A stretch of 64,000 bases of DNA from Medicago truncatula (Eukaryota; Streptophyta; Magnoliopsida; Fabales; Fabaceae): NCBI RefSeq assembly GCF_003473485.1, contig NC_053048.1:12833501-12897500 (forward strand), given 5' to 3'. Numbering within the stretch: the first letter of the stretch is position 1; the number at the start of each line of letters is the position of its first letter. Both the position numbers and the translations under genes were made by a program. Under the pieces are notes generated by a model. It had not been told where the DNA came from. It saw only the letters and a program-made list of their open reading frames with translations, and searched no databases. This document shows positions 47,106 to 58,814 of the stretch, piece by piece.

Positions 47106-47759
47106 GAATTTCTCTTTTAAAGTTGATAGTAATTAATGTACCTTATTGGAAGAATTCAGTCTAAATAATGAATTAAAATATCATAAAAAATGAATGTAAC
47201 TTAATTGCTAAGAAATTTTCTTTTGACTGGATTGTTAGATATTGAATAATCCTTTTAAAAAAGATATTAAAATAGTCAACACCCTCTAAGATTATAAAAA
47301 TCTAAAGAAAAATATACAATAAGTGAGTAGCTCACAACCAATGAATATATATTGAACACTCGCAGAAAGAATCCAAGTAAATTTCAAATTCCGACATGTT
47401 CTCTAACAAGACAGAGGTATCAAAATTTGCCCTTCTGAAGTTTATGTAAGTTTCATGCCTTGTTTCTTAGTACTTATCTTTTTGTTTTTTTTTCTTGTTT
47501 TTGATTGAGTTTAATTTTAATTTTTGTATAATACTAGTATAAAGTTTAAGATCATCAAAAAATTACAACCAATTATATGTGTAACTTTAAAAATAGTTAT
47601 TTTAAACAACAATAAAAATAGACTCGTAGAGGATCAGTCACCCCATACTTAAGAAATAATTAGAATCAAAGTCGGTATTTTTTTTATTTTTTATGATCAA
47701 ACGTTAAAGATTGATTAACAATATAAAAAATATTTTTAATTATGTATATACGAATTAAA
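47106..47759. other. No gene seen
   Basis: AT-rich sequence with chance frames only. Confidence 0.5.
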
Positions 47760-48130
47760 TCCCCGTGAGGAATTTTTTTTTTTTTTTTTTTGTAATTTAA
47801 ATCATACAAAAAAATGCTTGCAAAGTTGTGATAAGAAACACATTTTCTCATCTCTCCAATTTAATATTTTTTCCATATTACTAAATTTTAGACTATAAAA
47901 TCTAATGACCATATATTGTTCATGCATCACATAGATCTTGAAAATGTGATGAATGAACAACATTATCAGATTTTATAGACTGAGATTTTATAATACGGAC
48001 AAAAATATTAAATTGGAGACATGAGAGAGTGCATTTCTTATCACAACTTTTTTTTTTGTGTATAAGATTGAAATTATAGAGACATTTTTCCCTCACTACA
48101 TTAATAAGGATGTAATTCACAATATATACT
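47760..48130. repeat. Foldback (palindromic) element, copy 1
   Basis: The arms pair from the outer 'gaattaaatccccgtgagg' / 'gaattacatcc...gtgaggg' to the inner ACCATATATTGTTCAT. Cores near 47,835-47,925 and 47,935-48,050 are strongly complementary, including TCCAATTTAATATTTTT and its inverse. No TA or other duplication could be fixed. Confidence 0.7.
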
Positions 48131-48751
48131 TGAAAATATTCTTCATACTACCAATTAATCTTTGCAGTTTGATCATAGAAAAATATGTTAGACATAAAAA
48201 ATAAAAATAAAAAGTACGGGATGAATGATTCTCTCTGAGCCTAATTTTTTTTGTTTTTTTGTTTTTTTTTAAATTCACATATATAATTGAATGTAATTTG
48301 TTGACAATGTAAACATTTTTATATTAACGATATATATAAATTAAACTGAATTAACAATAAAATTATAATAAATCTTGTCAAAAAAAAAAATTATAATAAA
48401 CAATACAATGAAATAAGTACCGGGTGACGAGGAATGAGGATATGGATCCTCTGCAGCGGCAGGACGTGCTGCTGTTGTGATTTTGTGTGTGAGGAGAGAG
48501 AAATTATAAATAAAAAGGGAAGAAGTAATGATGAGAGAGAGAGAAATCATGTGAGAGATAGGAACATAAAAGGGCAGCAGGGAGTGCAGGAGAGAAAGTG
48601 CTGCAGATGATCCAATTTCCGAGGAATGACAATAGATGTGCTTTAGAAGAGAAAGATTTTATACTTTTGTCTTGTTAACACACTATATGAATTCTTTTGA
48701 CATATTTCGTACTTGAGATGTTAGCATAGTGGAAAGAAATTAATATTTTTG

Positions 48752-48902
48752 TCCAATTTAATATTTTAGATTATAAAATTCAATAACCATATATTGCTCA
48801 TGAATCACATAGATCTTGGAAATGTGATGAATGAACAATATATGGTTATTAGATTTTATAGACTGAAATTTTGTAATACGGAGAAAAATATTAAATTGGA
48901 GA
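48752..48902. repeat. Foldback core, copy 2, about 150-bp hairpin
   Basis: It begins TCCAATTTAATATTTT and ends in its inverse. The inner arms ACCATATATTGCTCAT and ATGAACAATATATGGT flank a ~24-base loop. The arms are more complementary than in copy 1. Confidence 0.8.
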
Positions 48903-49074
48903 CATGAGAGATTGCATTTCTTATCACAACTTTGCAAACTTTTTTTTTTGTATAAGATTGGAATTATAGAGACATTTTTTCCCTCATTACATTAATAAGG
49001 ATGTAATTCACAATATATACTTGAAAATATTCTTCATACTATCAATTAATCTTTGTTGTTTGATTATTAAAAAA

Positions 49075-50207
49075 GGCTTAAATATGCATTTCATCCCTGT
49101 AATTATAGGCCATTTGATTTTTCATCTCTGAGCTTACTAATCCTCCCATTTTACCCCTGCAAAAATTAACCATTTAAAATTTCGTCCCTCTTCCCGATTA
49201 ATCACTGCCACGTCATCAAATTAGCTTAATGGCATAGGAATGGACAAAAATACCCTCAAATTCATCTTCTCTTCTCCTTTTCTCTTCTCTTCCTCCACGA
49301 CATTCATCTTTGTGTAGATCCTTCCATCACCAATACAATTATGGAGGTGAAATCTGGAATCAAATCTCCAACAACCTTCATCGATGAAGACAAAAAAATC
49401 AACCAGAAACGGCGACGGCGAGTCCTCCGTCAACGAGAACAATAACGAATGGGACAAGTGAATTCGGAGACAATCGGAATCAGCAGTTGCAAGCAATTGG
49501 AATCGAATGGAACCGCAACTTTAAAACGCAGCAACAGGAAGAAAACAAAAAGGCCATTACAATTGAATTGGAACAGCAATATGAACACGGCAGTAGCAAG
49601 GAATGAATTTGAACACCAATTGAAAACAGCAGCAGTAATACCACACATAATAGCAATTCACGCTTTAAATAATAAATAGGTGCAGCAAGGAATGAAAATT
49701 ATTAGAAGATAGTGAGTTTAGGCATGTGTTGTTTCAATGGAAGATTGTTGTTTGCATAGTGTTCTTGTTGATTGATAGCATTAATTTGCTGGAAAACACG
49801 TTAGATAGGTGAACTTGGAGAAAAAATCATGATTGTGAATTCTCTGTCAAAGAGGCTTACCTGTTGCTGAAGTCCGAGTCCAACGTCCCTTTGAATTATT
49901 TTATGTTGAATAAAATTGTTCTATTGAGAAGAAGAAGCATCCGAAGAATGTTGATGAAGAATTGGAATTGGTGAAAGTGAATTATACTGAAGGTGTAGAG
50001 ATGAAGATCTAAGATGAAGGATGATGAGGGCATTTTTGTTCATTCTCATGCCATTTTGCTAATTTGATGACGTGGCAGTGATTAACCGGGAAGAGGGACG
50101 AAATTTTAAATGATTAATTTTTACAGGAGTAAAATGGGAGGATTAGTAAGCTCAGGGATGAAAAATCAAATGGCCTGTAATTATAGGGATGAAATGCATA
50201 TTTAAGC
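49075..50207. mobile_element. Long-TIR (MULE-like) element, 1,133 bp
   Basis: Inverted termini of about 165 bp begin GGCTTAAATATGCATTTCAT and include 'cactgccacgtcatcaaatt'. They are flanked by ATTAAAAAA / TTAAAAAAA, an 8-9 bp A-rich duplication. Inside, a 76-codon frame (plus, 49,449) and a 91-codon frame (minus) show no known domain. Confidence 0.82.
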
Positions 50208-50589
50208 TTAAAAAAAATATGTTTGACATAAAAAGAAAAGTACGGTATATATAATTAATTGGTATATATAATCAAATGATCCTCTCTGAGCCTACTTTTT
50301 TTTTTTGTTTTTTTGTTTTTAAATTCACATATATAATTAATTGTAGTTTGTTGACGATGTAAACATTTTTATATTAACGGTATATATAAATTAAACTGAA
50401 TTAACAATAAAATTATAATACACAAAATAATGAAATAAGTACTGAGAGAGGAGGCATGACAATATATGTATGTACTTTAGAAGAGAAAGATTTTATACTT
50501 TTGTCTCGTTAACACACTATATGAATTCTCTTGACATATTTCGTACTTGAGATGTTAGCATAGTGGTAAGAAATTAAAGTTGTAACTTC

Positions 50590-51260
50590 CAGCTTTTGTG
50601 ATGAGCAGATTGATAATTTTTCCCATTTTTCAAAAAAGTAAATATCGATATGTCCAGTGAGAACGGTTGAGTGGCAACAACAGCAAAAAATACTATGGTG
50701 TGACAGTAATATCTTTCAGTACGACGACGATGAGTCTTCACGGTGGAACGAAAGGTGCATGCAGGCAAGTTAGCACTCCGACGCTCAGGTCAGTAATGGA
50801 ACTGAGAAAAAGTGTGTGGAAAGTGTTGGTGAAAAGTGAATTGTACGTTGAGGGTGAAGCAAGTTCACCCTTGTAGAGGCGCGCGTTGGTCATAACCGTC
50901 TTCGGGTTATGCGACGTGTGAATAAGACGGAGGAGGACACGGGTGATCCTCACGCGGAGGTGCGCTTCTGTGTGGCACGGTACATTCAAGCTAGCGTGCT
51001 CCTTCAGGGGCGGAACCTTAAGGTTGTTTAGGTTCGGCCACGTGTCATCGTGCAGTTGGTCTTCTAACCAGTCCAGAACAAATACCAACAATAATTGGTT
51101 CAAGAGGTAAGGGATTATCCATTAAAGATAAAAAATAGTCCAAAAATATGAGAAAGGGACTAAAGCTAATAAATTTTAAAACGGGAGGACCAATTTTGTG
51201 AGACAATGAAAATGTGACTAAAGTATAATCTGATGGGTTGTGATTGGATGTCTATGTAAA
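50590..51260. other. No recognised gene; GC-richer block at 50,870-51,070
   Basis: The GC-rich block gives a 121-codon minus frame (51,103-50,738) with no motif I know. Its base composition differs sharply from its surroundings; it may be an LTR or captured fragment. Confidence 0.4.
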
Positions 51261-51263
51261 TAA

Positions 51264-51405
51264 TTTTTTTGGTAGATAGACGAGATGACAAAACCATCAT
51301 AAACCCACACACATAAAGTGGAGGTACAGGGGTTCGAACCTCGGTCATTACGTCCGGCCTAACAATTTCGACATTTTTGGCAGTTGAACTAGAACTTATG
51401 AGACT
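51264..51405 (-). mobile_element. tRNA-derived SINE, family B
   Basis: The minus strand shows 'ctagttcaactgccaaaaatg' (A-box-like), 'aggttcgaacccctg' (B-box) and a tail ending CTATCTACC with an A-run (poly-T at 51,264-51,270 on the plus strand). The target duplication is not resolved. Confidence 0.7.
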
Positions 51406-51772
51406 AAAGAATGTTTTACGATGTGGGTGCACTACCTTTAAACTCTTATCATATAGTATTTTCTAAATTTTTTACAAATTCATTGTCATATACACCTTTC
51501 GTCTCTCCATGTAAGCCTCCTTTGCTTTTATCACATTTCTTAAAAAAATTGTTAGTGTAATTAATAAAAAATTTTAGTGTTAATATTACCAAATTATCAT
51601 TTGTTTGTATCAAATTTAACTTTTCATATTTTAAGATAAATTAACAATATTAATTAAGGACATGTTTAGGAAAAAAATAAAGATGCATTTAATAATTTAA
51701 AAAGAGGTTTACATTTAAATTCTTAAATGCTTCTACATAAGGATGGAGGAGCATATGTGTATAATAATTTTA

Positions 51773-51957
51773 GAGGAGTGATATTTGAACAACTATTTGG
51801 TTGACAACTTTTGAGATAACCATAATTTACAAAGAAAAAGTTGATATTTGCACGAAAATCAAAGCAATAGAGAGATAAAGTAAAAAATAATGTGAACATG
51901 ACAAAAAAAAATTGTTGCAAAAATTATCACAAAATAGATATTCAAATATCATTTCTC
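51773..51957. mobile_element. Mutator-type MITE 'F', copy 2, upstream of an F-box gene
   Basis: 185 bp. The ends are GAGGAGTGATATTTGAAC and complement GAGAAATGATATTTGAAT. An exact 9-bp duplication ATAATTTTA flanks it at 51,764-51,772 and 51,958-51,966. It ends 269 bp before the ATG. Confidence 0.92.
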
Positions 51958-52226
51958 ATAATTTTACAGAATCGAAATTATTATACTCAACAGTTTTATG
52001 GGTTCTAGACACCTCACGTCACACCACACATCACCCACGAAACCATGATCACACGGTTGAAACGCTTCTGACTATTCCCACTCCCAAAATTCTAGCACAC
52101 ACGATTAAGTAGTACCTCTCCTCTCTCTGCAAAACCTTTTTCTCCTGCTCACGCTCAATGACCTTCTACTTCTCCGCCTCTCCTCTCTGCAAACCCTAAC
52201 TTCGATTCTCATTCTCACCATCTGAA

Positions 52227-53447
52227 ATGTCTTCTCACCATTCAATTCCAAATGTGGACAGAATCAGCGCCCTGCCAGACTCCATTATCTGCCACATTCT
52301 CTCATTTCTCCCTACCCAACAATCCGCCGCAACAACCATCCTCTCCAAAAGATGGAAACCTTTGTGGCATTCACTCCTCACTCTCCATTTCGACGACAGA
52401 AACTTCACAGATTTCGCCACTTTTCGACATTTTGTCTACTCCGTCATGCTCACTCGTCAAACCATCCGATCGTTCCACCTCAAATGTGGTCTCTCTTCTC
52501 GATGCGATCCACATGATATCAATCGATTCGTTCCTGTTGCTGTGGAAAAAGGAATTGAGAGTATCTCTTTAGATTTTTCTTTCACTGATTTTCATTTTCA
52601 AATTAGGTTAGATACCACATTTTCCAGTGTTTTCAATTGCAAGAACCTTGTGGTTCTTAAGTTAAAGAAACTATTACTCAATGTTGTTCCTCAATTTCAT
52701 TTTCCACGGCTCAAAACTCTTCATTTCGATAGTGTTTACCCTATGGGAGATGATAATGAAGGTTTTAATACGCTTGTCGAAAGATGTCCCGTTCTACAGG
52801 AATTAGAAACAATTGATGTGCGATTTAGGGTTCCGACGGATTGTGTTGGAGGAGAATTTAAATGTTTTTCCAATTTGGTTAGAGCTAACATTTCTAATTA
52901 TAATTGGAATATTCCATTTTCTTGGATTTGTAATGCAAAGTTTCTGCGTCTATGAACTAAAAGTTCACACTCTTCATAACTTAACCCACATGGAGCTTGT
53001 ATTTGCGTCAAATTGGCAGACGAAATGGAAGTGGCTGGTAGAAGTGCTCGAACATTGTCCTAAGCTTCAAAATCTTACTCTTGATCAGGTTTTATTATGC
53101 CAATGATGAAATTTTTTAACTCTAGTTTTAACTATATTTTAGATATTTCTTTTCTAATTTTTGTATGTGGATTTTAATAGCTTTATGGATATGGAACTGG
53201 CGAGGACAATTGGAAGAAACCAAAAATTGTTCCAGAATGCATTTACTCTCAACTTAGAACATGTTCACTTACATCTTATAAAGGCAATGAGCTTCAATTC
53301 GCAAAGTATATTATTAAGAATGCAAAAGTAATGCGCACCATGACAATAATTGCCTCGCCGGTGGATATGAATATAAAGCACCAAATGATAATGAAATTAT
53401 CTTCATGTCCAAAGGGCTCTGCTACGTGCAAATTTTCATTTTATTGA
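52227..53447 (+). pseudogene. F-box/FBD-LRR gene, first intron absent, one frame break
   Basis: It starts MSSHHSIPNVDRISALPDSIICHILSFLPTQQSAATTILSKRWKPL (F-box). LRR-like segments follow (LVVLKLKKLLLNV, PRLKTLHFDSV, VERCPVLQELETIDV) to SWICNAKFLRL and a TGA at 52,953. Immediately after, shifted by one base, comes what is exon 2 in the 57.5-kb gene (ELKVHTLHNLTHMELVF, LVEVLEHCPKLQNLTLDQ), up to a donor at 53,089. Exon 3 (53,181-53,447) encodes the FBD (CIYSQLRTCSLTSYKGNELQFAKYIIKNAKVMRTMTI, LSSCPKGSATCKFSF). Exons 1 and 2 thus lie fused with no intron between them, and 52,227-53,088 is 862 bp, not a multiple of three. Either the first intron was lost with a small deletion, or the product ends after 242 residues without FBD. 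Confidence 0.82.
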
Positions 53448-53759
53448 TAAAGGTTAGGTCATGTCTACAGTAGCTACATTAGATTCTAAATGTATGCAGT
53501 AGTAGCATGGGATGGTTTGTAATACGTGAACTCTGTTTTATTAGGTACTCTATGCCATATATTTTGATTATAGCTCCTCCGAACCTTTGTGAACTTTCCT
53601 TTCTTATTGATAATTGTTTTTGTTTTGAATTATATTGATGCTAATCAAATCATTGTATTGTGTTTATTCAAAAATATCGGTATGATAAATAACCACAACC
53701 GACAAAGGGTTTAAACTTTAAATTTTGAATTTGTGTTTCCTAAGTTTCTCAAGGGGTTG
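53448..53759 (+). other. 3' flank paralogous to 58,815-59,130
   Basis: Stretches such as 'ctctatgccatatattttga' and 'ccgacaaagggt' occur in the same order after the 57.5-kb gene. This shows that the two loci arose by a duplication that included 3' sequence. Confidence 0.75.
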
Positions 53760-55040
53760 GGTATTATTAGGTCCATTTTGTTAGAAAAAGGGTTTGGTGA
53801 TTGAAGACCGAGAATAAACTGTTGCAAATTTTTAAAATTCAAGTTCAAATATGGTGAGCTCCAAGGTGAAATTCGAGAGCAGGGAGAGGGGGATCAACAT
53901 GGTGGGATAATTTGGGAAAGTTGGACAAAGAATGCTGGGTGTTTAAACAAAGTTGGTGTCCTTTAGCTATCACCAAAGTGGTAGGGGACATACTCTTTTT
54001 TGGGAGGAAAACTGGTTTAGTAGATTGTTCTCTTTATCTTTGGATAAAAAGGCAACAATGTCAGACTTTAGAAGGGTGGTAGATGGGAGGTGGGGTTGAG
54101 AGAGTTGGTATATCAGTTACTGGTGGAGATTGAAAGGTGAGATTTAGAGATGGTGTATAGTGGTTTGGTGGAAGGACGTTTTGTCAGGTTTTTATGCTAT
54201 TAGGTTGACATATAGGAGCTTGATGAGGGAGACAAATGAGCGTTTAAAGCAATTTAACATGTAAGTGTAGCATAATATCACGTAGTTATGTTTGTTTGGC
54301 AATTAATTCAAATGAGTCAGTGTGTGGGATATCATGGGAGTGACGTTCATCAGTGTATATGAGGGTGTGGTGCAAATGAGTCAGTCAACCATTTATTCTT
54401 TGAATGTCTTGAATTTTAGAATGTTTGGCTAGTCATAGCAATCTGGTTGGGATTGTCCGTGGTATATCATAATAAAGGTAGCCAATATTTATGTAATTTG
54501 TTACACTCAAATCATGCTAGTTTTGGGTACTCTATCGGCAATGGTTCTTTAACTGGGGTAAAAACTTGTTAATTGTATTGTGCTAGTTGATGTTGTTTTG
54601 CCAAAGTGGTGTCAAGGGGGTGGGGCCAATTGGTGTCTTTTTGGTTATGTGTGGTTGGTTAGGTGCTTGGTGTTATAGGACTGAAATGTTTGGCAGCATA
54701 GCTTATTTTGTAGTGATCTGGTGTTTAACTTGCGTGCTGAACAAACTGGGAGTGTGGAATTGGTATGGGTCAGTGAATTTCATGCTAGTGATGGAATAGT
54801 AGACATGAGCCATTGCACAAGATGCTATAGAGATGATGAGCATACTGTGGGGGAGTTACAGACTCGGAACTTTGTGTAGTGTGGATCTTGGAAAGTTGAG
54901 AGAGTGAGCGCTTTTGGCTGTGAAGGTTTGGCATCTCAAACTGATCTTGGTTTTCTGCGCATTACCATTGCATCAGTAGGTGTAGGTAGAGGTTTATCTT
55001 TGTGTATGGTTCATGATTCATGATTCCATGGCTCTATCCT
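53760..55040 (+). mobile_element. Decayed L1-type LINE, ORF2 3' part
   Basis: Plus-strand frames with stops read VGDILFWEENWFSRLFSLSLDKKA-like sequence (about 53,975-54,050). They then show the zinc-finger region that follows reverse transcriptase in LINEs (GANESVNHLFFECLEF, NVW, near 54,375-54,430). The paralogous flank at about 59,125 lacks this block, so it is an insertion. No RT catalytic motif remains. Confidence 0.75.
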
Positions 55041-57174
55041 AATACTATAAATGTAACTTTTTTTGTCTTTTGATAGAATTAAGGTTTGCATTTAACATGT
55101 GTATGTACCTTGTACAATGAACATCTTTAACTGTGGACTTGTGGAAAGGTTTATGTATATCTTAATTTGCAATTACATAGACTAAAGTAGTTGATTGCAA
55201 TCATGCTTTCAATGGAAAATGGGTAGTACAATCTTAGTTTGTTTTAAATCCTGAGAGTCAAGTTCAATATGACTCTCACTGTTAGTTCCTTTTAGAATTT
55301 TATCACTAATCAGGGTCTTGAATATTGGTTGACAATGAAAATCATTTCTATTGTTTATTGCTCATTTCATAACATTATTTGGCTCACTCATTTAAATGAA
55401 ATATTCTTCATTGAGCCTTTGTTTCATTATTGTGATCTATGACCTTTCTGCTTTTATTGACCTTTTGTTTAATAAGTTATGTGTGTTGTTCAGCTTTTGC
55501 TTGTACCGCGTAAATGTGTTCTTCACATTATTTTAATGTTTCATACATTTGATTTGTTTAACATACTACATAGATGTTTGATTTAATTCCGTTATATAAA
55601 AGTTACTAAAGAGATGTTTGATTTCATTCTTTGTTTGATCTCTTCTCAGTTCCTAATTTGTGTTGTATACAATTTAGTAAGCAGGATGATTTTGTGGTTT
55701 TAGCTTTGATGTTGCAAGTATTCTGGTCAGATTAAGCAATTTTAGTTGGTATGTGCAACAATTCGATCAAACAAGGCACATAACGAGGAAAACGTGAAAA
55801 AATATTCTACTAAACTGAAAAAATGAAAAATTGTGGTAAGTACTGTTATTGTTTTACATTTGGTTATCTCTTCCATTGCAAAAAGAATTTTGAGTGATTA
55901 CAAAAATATAGATTATAAGCTAAGATTTTAACTTTCGTGATTATCGCATTTATTCAATTTATTTCTAGTTGTTTTATGAATGCTCCGATCTCTCTCTTTT
56001 TTTATTGAAAAAAAAAGAAGATATTTTGCATGTGATATCCTAGCTTCTATATGTATCATTGGCAGTTTTTCAATAATGTTTTACTTCTGTTTTTGCCATT
56101 TATAAATGTGTTTATTAACCATGATGATCCTGGAAACTCTAATGATCTAGTAGAGAATATAACAAAAATTCTAATATTTTTTAAGAGTGACTATTTGCTG
56201 TGGAAGAGGAAAATCACATATTGGTTTGTCGTGCACTTATTTATGAGTTGAAAACCAATAAGAATGATGATTTGCCCATATTTGGTTTGGAGGAGCATTT
56301 TGAATATATCATGAATGGTTTAAACCTCCAACAAACAACAGTTGAATTGCATACATAGATAAATGGTTGACATTACCGAACATGCGTTACATTGTTACAA
56401 CTTGTTACAATAGAGTTGTTATACAATTGATAAGTCCCGAAAGAGTTATATGTGAGACTTTTTATCTAAATCGGAGGTGCTTCACCACTCAACTCACATG
56501 TCCACATCAGGTGGTTAGTTGAAATTTCAAACCACTTTATTCATGTTTATTTTAAAGACGGTTGTCCAATACCACTCTCTTGTACGGAGTGGAAGAATCA
56601 CAAGATTGATGAGGCTCAGAAATGAGAGTTTGCATTTTTGAATAGACAAACTTTGTTCAAATATTTGTTAATAACAAGAACAAATATAAAATTATTATAA
56701 AAAAATTTGTTTAAGAGTATAATTAGAATAACAAAAAAGCAGGCCAATATCACCCAATATCCCCTATTTTCTTTATATATAGTATAATAGTACGGGTTTA
56801 TCTAGCATGTGCAATATTGTACATGTTAAGCCAACTAAAAATAGTAACTTTTCATTGAAAACTACCAATTATTTATTAAAAAGTTATATTTTAACATAAA
56901 ATACTGAAGTTTCAAGACAAACTTACCATTTTAAATTTCTTAACATGTGCAATTTAGCACAATGATATAAAAACCCTAATAGTTTATATAGTATAAATAA
57001 ATGATAAAGGGTCAAAATGGAATTTAGTTAGACTAATAAGAGTAACATAAAAATAAAAGATGATAAGCTATAAGCTCAAACGCACGTCTGAAAAATAAGC
57101 TATAAACTCCTGAAATAAACTTTAAATCTGTTGTGAAAAGACCGTTATTAAACATGATTTTTTTTTTAAACAAG
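55041..57174. other. No gene seen; partly paralogous to 59,140-59,470
   Basis: 55,041-55,320 follows 59,140-59,470 and includes the empty SINE site 'agactaaagtagttga' at about 55,181. The rest is AT-rich with chance frames and a small MITE-like repeat at 56,817-56,951. Confidence 0.6.
56817..56951. mobile_element. Small MITE-like repeat, copy 2
   Basis: The ends TTGTACATGTTAAG and complement TTGCACATGTTAAG are better preserved than in the copy at 30,755-30,890. Confidence 0.65.
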
Positions 57175-57184
57175 TTTATAAGAT

Positions 57185-57353
57185 GGGGAATGATATTTTG
57201 ACAACCAATTTCCAACAACTTTTGGTGACAACTTTTTTCCTCTTTTTCTATTGGACAATAACAATAGAGAGAGAAAAATAAAGAGAGAGAATAAAAGTAT
57301 AATGAAAGTTGTTACAAAAGTTGTTGAAAAATGAATGTTCAAATATCATCTCT
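57185..57353. mobile_element. Mutator-type MITE 'F', copy 3, upstream of an F-box gene
   Basis: 169 bp. The ends are GGGGAATGATATTTTGAC and complement AGAGATGATATTTGAAC. A 10-bp duplication TTTATAAGAT flanks it at 57,175-57,184 and 57,354-57,363. It ends 132 bp before the ATG. Confidence 0.92.
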
Positions 57354-57413
57354 TTTATAAGATATCTGCATAAGCTAACTTCTTGACTTCGCAGACTGGA
57401 GCCTTATTTGTCT

Positions 57414-57436
57414 CTCTCTCTCTCTCTCTCTCTCAG
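57414..57436. repeat. (CT)n tract in the probable 5' UTR or core promoter
   Basis: A CT microsatellite lies about 50 bp before the F-box start. Pyrimidine tracts near the start are common in plant genes. Confidence 0.8.
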
Positions 57437-57485
57437 CAAACCCTCCTCCCTAGCTTGCTTTGATTCTCATTCTCACCCCCTTGCA

Positions 57486-58814
57486 ATGTCCAGCCCACAT
57501 TCAATTCCAATTGTGGACAGAATCAGCGTCCTCCCAGACTCCCTTATCTGTCACATCCTCTCTTTTCTCTCTACCAAGCAATCTGCTGCAACAACCATCC
57601 TCTCTAAAAGATGGAAACCATTGTGGCTCTTACTCCTCAATCTCAACTTTGACGATCATGACTTTGCAGATTTCACCTCTTTTCGACTTTTTGTCTACTC
57701 AGTCATGCTCACGCGTGACCCAACCTCGCCAATCCAATCGTTCCGACTCAAATGTGGTGACTCTTCTGGCTTCAACAATCACGATGTCAATTTATTTATC
57801 CAATCTGTTGTCAAGCGTGGAATTCAGAATCTCAACCTTGACATGTCGCCTTTGCCTTTTCACTTCGAGTTACCTCAATGTGTTTCCACTTGCAGTAACC
57901 TCACTGTTCTTAAGTTAAGGAAACTGTCCTTAAATTGTTTGTTGGATGCCAATTTTCCCTTACTCAAAATTCTTAATTTGGATAGAATCAAATTTAATGT
58001 AGATCACACTTGCTTTCTTGAGAACCTTCTCAATGGTTGTCCCGCTTTACAGGATTTGAGAATAATTGGTTCATTGCAGTCTCATTTCAAGGATGAAGAG
58101 TTTAATGGTTTACTCAAATTGGTCAAAGCAATCATTCATAACTCAACAAATTTCAACATTCCATTTGGTTGGGTTTGTAACACAAATTTTCTATTCACAA
58201 AGCTGGTATGAATACCATGGCTTTCTAACATAATGTTAAGTTAAAACAAATTTGATTGATTGATTTCTAATATTTGTTTTCGCAACTCATGCAGAGGTGC
58301 CCATATCGTTACAAAGTTCCTACCTTTCTTAATTTAAACCGCATGAAGATTGTATTTCAACTTACAAATGATTGGCTTGGGAAGTGGAAGTGGTTGATAG
58401 AAGTGCTCCAACACTGTCCTAAGCTTCAGAATCTTATTATTCACGAGGTCTTATTTGTCGATGCTAAATATTTGATCATTTATTTAATTTTGCTTCCATC
58501 ATTTTGATTACTTTTTCTAAGATTTTTTTTTTTGTTAACAGCGTTCTACGTATGAAAATGAAGTTGGTGATGATGATTGGATGGACCCACCAATTGTTTC
58601 AAAATGCCTTTTATCCGAGCTTAGAACATGTTCACTTATAGGTTATAAAGGTATGAAGTCCGAGTTTCAGTTTGCAGAGTACATTTTGAAGAATGCAAAA
58701 GTACTCCACACCATGACAATCACTGCTTCACCAGTTGATATCAATATAAAGCACCAAATGCTTACGAAGTTATATCTGTGTCTTAGGGGCTCTCATTTGA
58801 TTGAAGAAGGTTAG
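57486..58814 (+). CDS. F-box/FBD-LRR protein, intact three-exon gene
   Basis: The exons are 57,486-58,205, 58,295-58,447 and 58,542-58,814 (720, 153 and 273 bp, all multiples of three; introns GT-AG, phase 0), giving 380 residues. I chose the ATG at 57,486 because MSSPHSIP aligns with the paralogues; an upstream in-frame ATG at 57,408 would add a serine/leucine run from the CT tract. The F-box is residues about 11-50 (ISVLPDSLICHILSFLSTKQSAATTILSKRWKPL). LRR-like segments follow (LTVLKLRKLSLN, FPLLKILNLDRI, GCPALQDLRII). The C-terminal FBD spans exons 2 and 3 (VLQHCPKLQNLII; LLSELRTCSLIGYKGMKSEFQFAEYILKNAKVLHTMTI). Family knowledge: the F-box binds SKP1-like adaptors, and the LRR/FBD part would choose substrates. 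Targets are unknown. The extreme C-terminus (LRGSHLIEEG) departs from the paralogues' CPKGSATCKF-type end. Confidence 0.9.

Larger units (their letters stand above)
47840..50580. repeat. Tandem duplication, second copy invaded by a long-TIR element
   Basis: 47,859-48,745 is repeated at 48,752-50,580. Shared landmarks are: ataaaatctaatgaccatatattg (47,894) with its relative at 48,774; cacatatataattga (48,276) against 50,327; and agaagagaaagattttatac (48,647) against 50,476. The second copy lacks about 190 bp (the 48,430-48,620 part) and contains the 1,133-bp insertion at 49,075-50,207. Confidence 0.82.

Noticed and set aside
57408..57485. Upstream ATG as the start of the intact F-box protein
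   Set aside because: It would translate the CT tract into a Ser/Leu run, and the paralogues start at the MSS..SIP position.
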